From contig NVXA01000001.1 in NCBI GenBank assembly GCA_002746395.1, positions 146,937 through 159,220 of the forward strand: a DNA stretch of 12,284 nucleotides. The letters run 5' to 3'. Within the stretch, counting starts at the first letter, position 1. Each line of letters starts with the position of its first letter. This stretch comes from Paracoccaceae bacterium (GTDB lineage: Bacteria > Pseudomonadota > Alphaproteobacteria > Rhodobacterales > Rhodobacteraceae). The notes beneath the pieces were generated by a model, which made no database searches, had not been told where the DNA came from, and was given only the letters and a program-made list of their open reading frames with translations. A program made the translations under genes and the position numbers. Shown here piece by piece: positions 6,731-12,284 of this stretch.

Positions 6731-7413
6731 GATCTTGCCTGCCAGATATTTTCCAGTGTTGCGTCCAGTTCGTTGTACCCGTCGATGATAAAATCCGGTG
6801 TCGCCGCCTTGATACGATCCAGAGAGTGATAGCCCCAGCTAACCCCGATCGTAGCAAATCCTGCCGCTTTGCCCATTGCGATATCAAATTCCGTATCGCC
6901 AATCATCACCGCGTGCTTTGCCTCGACGCCTGTATCATGCAGGGCCTGGTGCAACATTGAAGGATGCGGCTTGGAGGGATGCCCGTCCGCCGTTTGATGT
7001 GTCACGAAAAAATGTCCGATCCCGTGCGATGCATATGCGTGATCCAGCCCGCGCCGCGCTTTGCCCGTTGCCACCCCCAGCAGAGTTTCATCTTGCGAGT
7101 GCAAGCGCTCCAAGGCCGCCATTGCACCGGGATACATCGGGGCGGCGGCTTCGGCTCCGCTTTCTTCCCGCATTTCAATAAAACTTTGACGGTACGCCGC
7201 CACACCTGCGGTAACTTGGGTTGGCGTCAGGTCCGGCGCGATTGTTGAAACGGCCTTATCCAGCGACAAACCGATGATTGCGCGCGTTTGTTCTGCACTC
7301 GGTGCGGGTCGGTCAATTCGCGCAAATGCACGGCCCATTGCTTCGACAATGACATCCTGACTATCGATCAGGGTACCATCCATATCAAAGACTACGAGGC
7401 GCAGGGTATTCAT
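6727..7413 (-). CDS. HAD-superfamily hydrolase, phosphoglycolate phosphatase-like
   Basis: Magnesium-dependent phosphatase of HAD subfamily IA, 228 residues. Motif I is FDMDGTLIDS (9-18) with nucleophile D10 and acid/base D12. Motif II threonine is T116 in GVATGK, motif III lysine is K148 in SKPHPS, and motif IV is GDTEFD (172-177) with D173 and D177. The cap domain lies between about 20 and 90. The substrate cannot be read from the sequence: relatives include Gph (2-phosphoglycolate), pyrophosphatase PpaX-like and general house-cleaning phosphatases. The start at 7413 is preferred over an upstream frame extension to 7446 because motif I then sits at the expected residue 9, and the ATG overlaps the rluC stop as ATGA. 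There is no clear ribosome binding site, so translation most likely relies on coupling to rluC. It also overlaps the downstream ATP12 gene by 4 bp. Confidence 0.9.
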   Translation of the reverse strand: MNTLRLVVFDMDGTLIDSQDVIVEAMGRAFARIDRPAPSAEQTRAIIGLSLDKAVSTIAPDLTPTQVTAGVAAYRQSFIEMREESGAEAAAPMYPGAMAALERLHSQDETLLGVATGKARRGLDHAYASHGIGHFFVTHQTADGHPSKPHPSMLHQALHDTGVEAKHAVMIGDTEFDIAMGKAAGFATIGVSWGYHSLDRIKAATPDFIIDGYNELDATLENIWQARS

Positions 7414-8459
7414 TCGTGAATCGCGAAAGGATCTTTTGGAGCCCACTTCAGATTCCAGTTAAAGAAATCCCATGTGCGCTGCATGTGATCGGGCAAATCA
7501 GCCTCGAAGAACAGATCTTTGCCCGTGCGTGGGTGCTGGAATTTTATCGACCGCGCATGCAGGTGCATTTTCTTGGAAATCACCCCGCCGAGTTGGGAAC
7601 CCCAGCCTTCGCCCTCGTTCACTTGCGAGCCGCCGCCATACTTGCCATCCCCCGCAATCGGGCAACCGATCTCGGCCATATGCGCGCGCAGTTGGTGCGT
7701 GCGTCCGGTGATCGGCGAAAGGCCTAGCCATGTCGCACGTTTTCCAACCGTTTCGATCACAACAAAATCCGTCGTGGCGCGTTTCGCACCCGGCGTTTCA
7801 TCAATTTCACGCGGAGGAATGCAAATCATCTTTTCGCCTGCGCCATGCGGCCCGTGTCCAGCCTGTTTAACCAAACCAAAACGGACAGTACCGACCATTT
7901 GATCTGGATGCCCAGCAACCAGCGCCCAGTAAATCTTCTGCGTAAACTTATTGCGAAACGCCATGGTCAACCCTTTGGCCGCCTGCCCGTTTCGCGCCAA
8001 AAGCAGAATGCCCGATGTGTCTTTATCAAGTCGATGCACCAGTTTGGGCTTGGCTTCCAGTTCATAACGCAACGCCTCAAGCATACCATCCACATGGCGC
8101 GTGGTGTTTGTGCCACCCTGCACCGCCAAACCCGCAGGTTTGTTAAGTACGATAATATCGTCGTCTTTATAGATCACACAATCTTGAATCATCCGCGCAT
8201 CAGCATCCGAAACATGTACGCGTTCCGCCCGAAGTTTCGCGGCCTCGTCTGGTGTTGGCAACGGCGGAATACGCACGGATTGCCCCTCGGTCAAACGAGT
8301 GGAGGCTTTTACGCGCCCACCATCCACACGGATTTCACCCTTGCGGCACATCTTTTCGATGCGCCCCTGCGGAACATGCGGGTACACACGCCGAAACCAG
8401 CGATCAAGGCGTTGATCGTCGCCGTCTGCATCTACTTCGCGAATATGTACGCCACTCAT
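7410..8459 (-). CDS. rluC: 23S rRNA pseudouridine synthase, RluA family (RluC-like)
   Basis: Converts specific uridines of 23S rRNA to pseudouridine; E. coli RluC modifies positions 955, 2504 and 2580. The 349 residues start with an S4 RNA-binding domain (about 16-66, QRLDRWFRRVYPHVPQGRIE and GEIRVDGGRV). The catalytic domain starts near residue 90, with IIVLNKPAGLAVQGG (102-116) and HRLDKDTSG (142-150), whose D145 is the catalytic aspartate. The later GRTHQLRAHMAEIGCPIAGDGKYGG segment is typical of the RluA family. The start at 8459 overlaps the crcB stop by 4 bp (ATGA) and the gene's own stop overlaps the HAD start in the same way. RluD is the main alternative, but the S4 form and the KPKLVHRLDKDTSG context favour RluC. 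Target sites are inferred from E. coli. Confidence 0.9.
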   Translation of the reverse strand: MSGVHIREVDADGDDQRLDRWFRRVYPHVPQGRIEKMCRKGEIRVDGGRVKASTRLTEGQSVRIPPLPTPDEAAKLRAERVHVSDADARMIQDCVIYKDDDIIVLNKPAGLAVQGGTNTTRHVDGMLEALRYELEAKPKLVHRLDKDTSGILLLARNGQAAKGLTMAFRNKFTQKIYWALVAGHPDQMVGTVRFGLVKQAGHGPHGAGEKMICIPPREIDETPGAKRATTDFVVIETVGKRATWLGLSPITGRTHQLRAHMAEIGCPIAGDGKYGGGSQVNEGEGWGSQLGGVISKKMHLHARSIKFQHPRTGKDLFFEADLPDHMQRTWDFFNWNLKWAPKDPFAIHE

Positions 8460-8836
8460 GTCAGGCTCCGTGCGATTGTCATTCCAAGGAATAGCGCGCC
8501 AATGGCGAGGACGACCGAGCCGCCCATGTATACGCTGGCGCTCGCATAACGCCCACGCTCCAACAAGTAAAGCGCATCAAGCGAATAGGCGGAAAATGTT
8601 GTAAATCCGCCGAGTACACCTGTCATCAAAAACGGGGCGTACCGCGAAAAGCTGCCGTCCATCCGTTCCAGCAAATAGAACGCCAGTAATCCCATCAAGA
8701 ACGAGCCGACGACATTGACGAACATCGTACCATACGGAAATCCGCTGCCCATGGTCCGCAATATCATCGCGCCACTTAGGAACCGTAGCGAGGCGCCGAG
8801 CGCGCCACCAAGAGCGACTTGAAGTAATACCGGCAT
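8456..8836 (-). CDS. crcB: Fluoride ion channel/exporter CrcB (Fluc)
   Basis: Small inner-membrane protein that lets toxic fluoride leave the cell; it works as a dual-topology dimer, which fits a single gene of 126 residues. Four membrane helices are seen. Family motifs are GGALGASLRFL (10-20), NVVGSFLMG (41-49) with the pore asparagine N41, and GVLGGFTTFSAYSLD (73-87), whose F78 and F81 correspond by position to the fluoride-coordinating phenylalanines of Fluc and whose GGFTTFS segment includes the central sodium site. A GGAAGGA ribosome binding site precedes the ATG, which is 1 bp after the rarA stop. The gene ends in a 4-bp overlap with rluC. No fluoride riboswitch is seen; expression appears to depend on the operon. 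Confidence 0.94.
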   Translation of the reverse strand: MPVLLQVALGGALGASLRFLSGAMILRTMGSGFPYGTMFVNVVGSFLMGLLAFYLLERMDGSFSRYAPFLMTGVLGGFTTFSAYSLDALYLLERGRYASASVYMGGSVVLAIGALFLGMTIARSLT

Positions 8837-8837
8837 G

Positions 8838-10139
8838 TTAATCCTTCCGCTTGGCGCGTAATTTGGCGAAGTAATCGAGACGTTTTTTCAGTTCCCGCTC
8901 ATTCCCACGTTCAACGGGCAAATAATAGACGCCGCGCTTCATGCTGTCAGGGAAATAATTCTGCCCCGAAAAACCATCTTCGGCGTCGTGGTCGTATTGA
9001 TAACCTTTCCCAAAACCCTGATCTTTCATCATGGATGTCGGTGCATTCAAAATGTGCTTGGGCGGTGGTTCAGACCCTGTCTGTTTTGCGGCCGCCATTG
9101 CATTTTTATAAGCTGCATAAGACGCATTCGATTTTGGCGCGAGGGCTAGGTACATCACCGATTGCGCCAACGCCAATTCCCCTTCAGGCGAACCGAGGCG
9201 TTCATATGTTTGCCATGCATCAAGACAAAGCCGTTGCGCATCAGGGTCAGCAAGGCCGATATCCTCGACCGCCATGCGCGTAATCCGGCGGGCCAGATAG
9301 CGCGGATCTTCGCCGCCTTGCAGCATCCGCGCGAACCAGTAAAGGGCGGCATCAGGGTCGGAACCTCGAACGGATTTATGCAACGCAGAAATCAGATTAT
9401 AATGTTCCTCACCGGATTTATCGTACTTCGGCGCACGGCGCGACAAGCGCTTGGAAAGATCATCACGATCAAGCTTGCCCTTCCAGACGAACACCTGTTC
9501 AAGAAGATTAAGCAACGCGCGCCCGTCCCCATCGGCCATTTCCATCAAGGCATCTCGCGCATCGGCGGTGACGGGAAGGGCTTTGTTCATCTCCTTTTCG
9601 GCGCGCTGGATCAGCAGTTCCATTTCCGCCAAAGTCAGGCGATTAAGGATCATCACTTGCGCGCGGGACAATACCGCAGAGTTCAACTCGAAACTGGGGT
9701 TTTCGGTGGTCGCCCCCACCAGCAGAATTGTGCCGTCTTCCATATGCGGCAGAAACCCGTCTTGCTGGGCTTTGTTGAAACGGTGGATTTCGTCAACAAA
9801 CAGCAATGTGCCTTTGCCGTTTTGGCGGCGCATTTTAGCGGCCTCGAAAACTTTACGCAAATCCGGCATACCCGTGAAAATCGCGCTGATCTGAACAAAT
9901 GTCAGGTCCGTCTCATCCGCTAACAGCCGTGCAATTGTTGTCTTGCCAACGCCGGGAGGTCCCCAAAGGATTAACGACGACAGGTTGCCGTGCAACAACA
10001 TCTGACCGAGCGGCCCATCATCCCCTAGGATATGTTCCTGCCCGATAACCTCGGCTAAGGCTTTTGGCCGCAAGCGGTCTGCCAGTGGGCGCGGGGCGTT
10101 GCTGGGCGTTTCGCCTGCGGTGTCAAAAAGGTCAGCCAT
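8838..10139 (-). CDS. rarA: Replication-associated recombination protein A (RarA/MgsA), AAA+ ATPase
   Basis: Homologue of E. coli RarA and eukaryotic Mgs1/WRNIP1; a clamp-loader-related ATPase that acts at stalled replication forks and binds SSB. The 433 residues carry Walker A GPPGVGKTT (60-68), Walker B LLFVDE (112-117), sensor 1 TTEN (144-147), arginine finger R159 in LSRAQV, and sensor 2 R207 in GDGRALLN. The C-terminal tetramerisation region follows from about 250, with the RarA-typical segments LYWFARMLQGGEDPRYLARR, ASYAAYKNAM and GYQYDHDAEDGF. Length fits the family. The start at 10139 has only a weak GGTCTGG stretch upstream, but the MADLF beginning matches RarA N-termini. It is 42 bp after the APC-like gene and 1 bp before crcB. 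The opening MADLF is close to the bacterial sliding-clamp binding motif (see findings). Confidence 0.95.
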   Translation of the reverse strand: MADLFDTAGETPSNAPRPLADRLRPKALAEVIGQEHILGDDGPLGQMLLHGNLSSLILWGPPGVGKTTIARLLADETDLTFVQISAIFTGMPDLRKVFEAAKMRRQNGKGTLLFVDEIHRFNKAQQDGFLPHMEDGTILLVGATTENPSFELNSAVLSRAQVMILNRLTLAEMELLIQRAEKEMNKALPVTADARDALMEMADGDGRALLNLLEQVFVWKGKLDRDDLSKRLSRRAPKYDKSGEEHYNLISALHKSVRGSDPDAALYWFARMLQGGEDPRYLARRITRMAVEDIGLADPDAQRLCLDAWQTYERLGSPEGELALAQSVMYLALAPKSNASYAAYKNAMAAAKQTGSEPPPKHILNAPTSMMKDQGFGKGYQYDHDAEDGFSGQNYFPDSMKRGVYYLPVERGNERELKKRLDYFAKLRAKRKD

Positions 10140-10181
10140 AATCCAGACCTATCGTGAAACGCGGCAAAGGAAAAGATGTGT

Positions 10182-11399
10182 CTACTCTGCCGGTATGGCG
10201 AAAATCACAATTAGCGCCAAAATACCGGCCAGTAGGCTAAACCAGATCAATTGTGCGGCACGTTTACGACCCGTTAACAGTTTGCGTGTCACAATAATCC
10301 CGATGACGGTCTGCATCATATAATAAAAGGCGAAGGTTCGCGATGCGATGGCGATAACCTCGAATATATCGAACAGCCAAATTAGCGCGATCGAAAACGC
10401 GATAAGGGCGGGATAGGCCAACCGTTCTGGCACGCGGTTTCCGGTTTCTTCGGCAACAAGGCCTCCTGCCCCGACGGTGTCGGCGATGCCGGCGGAAAGC
10501 TGGCTCATCAATGCGGCGAAGATCAACATGAAAGGTAAAATCCACGCGACATAACCCGAAACTTCGATAATGGCGGTGTCGTCGGCCGCACCAGACGGCA
10601 AATATATCAGCACTGGAACGACCAATGCTACGAACAGAACGTATATCACGGCGCTTGAAACTTGTGCCCAAAGCATGGTGCGCGCCCGCATGTCCGCTGA
10701 ATAAGACCTGCCGAGATATCGGGACGTCTCGAACCCCTGCACGACTAACAACATACCGCCAAGCATGCGAAGGCGGGTTAGCATGTCGGCATCGGATTTG
10801 GGCAGGTTCGCGCTCCAAACACCATGATCGAAGTTGTAGACAAAGAGAGCAACCAGCAGGGCGACGATGATGGATAGCTTGATGGAAACGGAGACCGTCT
10901 CGACCATCTCTAAACCCTTAAGGCCTTTAGCCCAGCCGATGAGACCGATTGCGGCAAGTATTGCTGTAGCAAGGGCCGCTTCAATCGTGTCATTGGCAAA
11001 TGGCGTCATCGATAATGCAAACGAAGCCAGCAAGCGGATGTAAAACGCCACTGAAATAACATAAGCCACGCTTAACGAGACGTTGGATATTCTGGTTGCT
11101 AACAGCAAATTTCGCGACCCGTTAGGCGTGCCTTCCAGGCTTTCCGCATGACGAATGTTGAAGCGGATCACATGCCCAATCGCAAATGCAAGGGCCACGA
11201 TGATCAACATGGCAACAACAGCAAGCGAGCCTGCCACTGCGGCCAAAAGTGGCGCGACAACCAGAAAACCGCTACCGATGATTGAGGCAAGTGGCGTAAC
11301 CGTCGCCTGCCACCACGCATTGTTGCGTGCTTTCGGGGTCAGCGCCCATCCGGCCAGCACCAAGGCGATCAGGATTAGTACGCCGTCAAAAATTGTCAT
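10182..11399 (-). CDS. APC-superfamily-like membrane transporter, substrate unknown
   Basis: Inner-membrane protein of 405 residues with about 11-12 hydrophobic helices and no signal peptide cleavage site. Two features suggest the amino acid-polyamine-cation (APC, LeuT-fold) superfamily: the glycine-broken early helix PLASIIGSGFLVVAPLL (36-52), like the unwound TM1 of APC carriers, and LLVVQGFETSRYLG (217-230), like the GFE motif of TM6. The KLSIIVALLVALFV segment (174-187) resembles TM5. I do not recognise a specific subfamily. Substrate is unknown; an amino acid or amine would be usual. The start at 11399 has only a weak GGTGGA site about 10 nt upstream. The gene sits between the terminator of the ribosomal operon and rarA, an unusual neighbour for both, and its start lies about 16 bp after the terminator U-tract. 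Fold-level assignment is moderate. Confidence 0.7.
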   Translation of the reverse strand: MTIFDGVLILIALVLAGWALTPKARNNAWWQATVTPLASIIGSGFLVVAPLLAAVAGSLAVVAMLIIVALAFAIGHVIRFNIRHAESLEGTPNGSRNLLLATRISNVSLSVAYVISVAFYIRLLASFALSMTPFANDTIEAALATAILAAIGLIGWAKGLKGLEMVETVSVSIKLSIIVALLVALFVYNFDHGVWSANLPKSDADMLTRLRMLGGMLLVVQGFETSRYLGRSYSADMRARTMLWAQVSSAVIYVLFVALVVPVLIYLPSGAADDTAIIEVSGYVAWILPFMLIFAALMSQLSAGIADTVGAGGLVAEETGNRVPERLAYPALIAFSIALIWLFDIFEVIAIASRTFAFYYMMQTVIGIIVTRKLLTGRKRAAQLIWFSLLAGILALIVIFAIPAE

Positions 11400-11416
11400 T
11401 TACGTACATCCACCAT

Positions 11417-11447
11417 AAAGAAAAACCCCGGGCGTTAACCCGAGGTT
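11417..11447 (-). terminator. Rho-independent terminator of the rpoA-rplQ operon
   Basis: On the minus strand AACCTCGGG pairs with CCCGGGGTT across a 6-nt loop (one U-G pair), followed directly by TTTTTCTTT. This is a textbook intrinsic terminator, starting about 32 nt after the rplQ stop. It also lies just ahead of the APC-like gene, whose ATG is at 11399, so any read-through would feed the downstream operon. Confidence 0.9.
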
Positions 11448-11452
11448 CCAAT

Positions 11453-11478
11453 TTGCGCATCCTTTCGGATAAACGCAA
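11453..11478 (-). other. Hairpin with GAAA tetraloop between rplQ and its terminator
   Basis: On the minus strand TTGCG, a bulge TTT, ATCC, the GNRA-type loop GAAA, GGAT, a single G and CGCAA form a two-part stem starting 1 nt after the rplQ stop codon. It sits directly before the terminator hairpin, so the transcript would end with two stacked stem-loops. A stabilising or protein-binding role is inferred. Confidence 0.45.
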
Positions 11479-11479
11479 T

Positions 11480-11902
11480 TTATTCGTCTGCCATTGTCTC
11501 TTCAAGGGCAACGCGGGCTTTGTCGCCTGCGCCTTTGGCGTCAACGTCGCGGTCAACAAGCTCGATGATTGCCATCGGGGCCATGTCGCCGTAGCGGAAG
11601 CCAGCTTTCAGAACGCGGGCGTAACCACCGGAACGTTCCTGATAACGTGGGCCAAGAATGTCGAACAATTTCTTGACGGCATCTTCCTGACGCATACGCG
11701 ATTGCGCGATACGACGGGAGTGCAAGTCACCTTTTTTACCCAGCGTGATCATCTTGTCGATGATGCGCTTCAATTCTTTGGCTTTCGGCAGAGTCGTTTT
11801 GATCTGCTCATGCTCTACCAACGAGCATACCATGTTCGCGAACATCGCTTTGCGGTGTTCGTGTGTACGGTTTAATTTACGGTAACCATTACCATGACGC
11901 AT
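11480..11902 (-). CDS. rplQ: 50S ribosomal protein L17
   Basis: Large-subunit ribosomal protein near the peptide exit tunnel. The 140 residues begin with the L17 signature [20 protein letters not shown] and continue with [25 protein letters not shown], the hallmark of the family. It is slightly longer than the E. coli protein (127), with an acidic tail ALEETMADE, as in other alphaproteobacteria. A GAAGGA site lies about 8 nt before the ATG. It follows rpoA after 136 bp and ends the alpha operon, with a strong terminator behind it. Confidence 0.98.
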   Translation of the reverse strand: MRHGNGYRKLNRTHEHRKAMFANMVCSLVEHEQIKTTLPKAKELKRIIDKMITLGKKGDLHSRRIAQSRMRQEDAVKKLFDILGPRYQERSGGYARVLKAGFRYGDMAPMAIIELVDRDVDAKGAGDKARVALEETMADE

Positions 11903-11963
11903 TTTCTTAATCCTTCATTTATACTTTGTCTGGCAGCCCATGCGGGTGGGTCTACTCTCCTTG

Positions 11964-11999
11964 GGGCATTATTGCCCAGATATTCCCCGCCATTGCGGG
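11964..11999 (-). other. Two small hairpins in the rpoA-rplQ spacer
   Basis: GGGC (11964-11967) pairs with GCCC (11974-11977) around ATTATT, and CCCGC (11986-11990) pairs with GCGGG (11995-11999) around CATT. Neither is followed by a U-tract on the minus strand. They stand between the larger hairpin at 12007-12034 and the rplQ ribosome binding site. Confidence 0.4.
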
Positions 12000-12006
12000 C
12001 ATTTTG

Positions 12007-12034
12007 TTGGGTGCGCGGTTTCCTACGCACCCAA
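12007..12034 (-). other. 9-bp hairpin just after the rpoA stop codon
   Basis: TTGGGTGCG (12007-12015) and CGCACCCAA (12026-12034) pair perfectly over 9 bp with a 10-nt loop, starting 4 nt after the rpoA stop. The minus strand continues ACAAAATG, with no U-tract, so it is not an intrinsic terminator. It may be a processing, pausing or mRNA stability element within the alpha operon. Confidence 0.55.
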
Positions 12035-12038
12035 ATTC

Positions 12039-12284
12039 TTAGAAGTGATCTTCGAACTTTTTCGCCAGCTCTTCGATGTTGTCTGGTGGCCAGTCGATGA
12101 TGTCCATGCCGAGGTGCAGACCCATAGTTGTCAGCACTTCTTTGATCTCGTTCAAAGATTTGCGGCCAAAGTTTGGTGTCCGCAGCATCTCTGCTTCGGT
12201 TTTCTGGATCAAATCGCCGATGTAAACGATGTTGTCGTTTTTCAGGCAGTTTGCCGAACGTACAGACAATTCCAGCTCGTCCAC
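12039..12284 (-). CDS. rpoA: RNA polymerase alpha subunit, C-terminal domain only (runs off right edge)
   Basis: The last 81 codons of rpoA, open at the window edge; the first codon in view is GTG (Val), internal to the gene and not a start. This is the alpha-CTD, which contacts UP-element DNA and activators. SVRSANCLK (7-15) holds the equivalents of E. coli R265, N268 and C269, and [12 protein letters not shown] holds the equivalents of K298 and S299 used for DNA minor-groove binding. [13 protein letters not shown] is also typical. It is followed by rplQ as in most bacteria. The full subunit would be about 335-340 residues. Confidence 0.97.
   Translation of the reverse strand: MDELELSVRSANCLKNDNIVYIGDLIQKTEAEMLRTPNFGRKSLNEIKEVLTTMGLHLGMDIIDWPPDNIEELAKKFEDHF

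Noticed and set aside
7845..8549. Plus-strand open frame of 234 codons
   Set aside because: Antisense to rluC and the end of crcB; no ribosome binding site or known domain.
9162..9923. Plus-strand open frame of 253 codons
   Set aside because: Antisense to rarA, whose AAA+ motifs are intact. The predicted product is unusually rich in His, Arg and Gln with no domain.
11399..11417. Six-codon mini-ORF (ATG GTG GAT GTA CGT AAA TGA) overlapping the APC-like start
   Set aside because: It lies right after a terminator, has no ribosome binding site, and could easily arise by chance.
11918..11944. Short frame beginning ATGGGCTGC in the rpoA-rplQ spacer on the minus strand
   Set aside because: Only eight codons, with the AAGGAG too far upstream (about 16 nt) and no conservation data to support it.
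1..12284. CRISPR array, tRNA or rRNA genes, prophage or defence genes
   Set aside because: No regularly spaced repeats, no cloverleaf with a recognisable TTCGAATC-type arm, and no integrase, transposase or toxin-like gene were seen on either strand.

Overview
The window reads as chromosomal DNA from an alphaproteobacterium, most likely a Rhodobacterales/Roseobacter-type organism. The evidence is an ATP12-family F1 assembly chaperone (found in alphaproteobacteria and mitochondria), a Bzt/Aap-type amino-acid ABC transporter with long permeases, and protein sequences of the alphaproteobacterial style. The organism was identified by reading only; no database was searched. All thirteen protein genes lie on the minus strand, so transcription runs from high to low coordinates.

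In order of transcription, the window opens at its right edge with the end of the ribosomal alpha operon: the 3' part of rpoA (RNA polymerase alpha C-terminal domain) and then rplQ (ribosomal protein L17). A 136-bp spacer with several hairpins separates the two. A strong Rho-independent terminator follows rplQ. Only about 16 bp after its U-tract begins an APC-superfamily-like membrane transporter, then rarA (replication-associated AAA+ ATPase), and a tightly packed cassette crcB/fluC - rluC - HAD phosphatase - ATP12 chaperone. In that cassette three consecutive junctions are 4-bp ATGA overlaps, and rarA is 1 bp from crcB. This looks like one mixed housekeeping operon covering fork maintenance, fluoride export, 23S rRNA pseudouridylation, phosphatase repair and ATP synthase assembly.

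A 505-bp non-coding stretch (5512-6016) follows. It holds an imperfect 18/19-bp direct repeat, two inverted repeats that look like operators, and a weak sigma70-like promoter. Next comes bztA-bztB-bztC-bztD: periplasmic binding protein, two permeases and the ATPase of a glutamate/glutamine/aspartate/asparagine-type uptake system. bztA and bztB are separated by a very stable GC-rich hairpin, the usual arrangement for making much more binding protein than permease. Two hairpins follow bztD, and the last gene, argS (arginyl-tRNA synthetase), runs off the left edge.

I found no mobile element, CRISPR array, tRNA or rRNA gene, phage or defence gene, and no convincing unknown protein system. The points most worth a second look are non-coding: the bztA upstream region, the paired hairpins after bztA, bztD and rplQ, the spacer between rpoA and rplQ, and the terminator placed almost on the start of the transporter gene.
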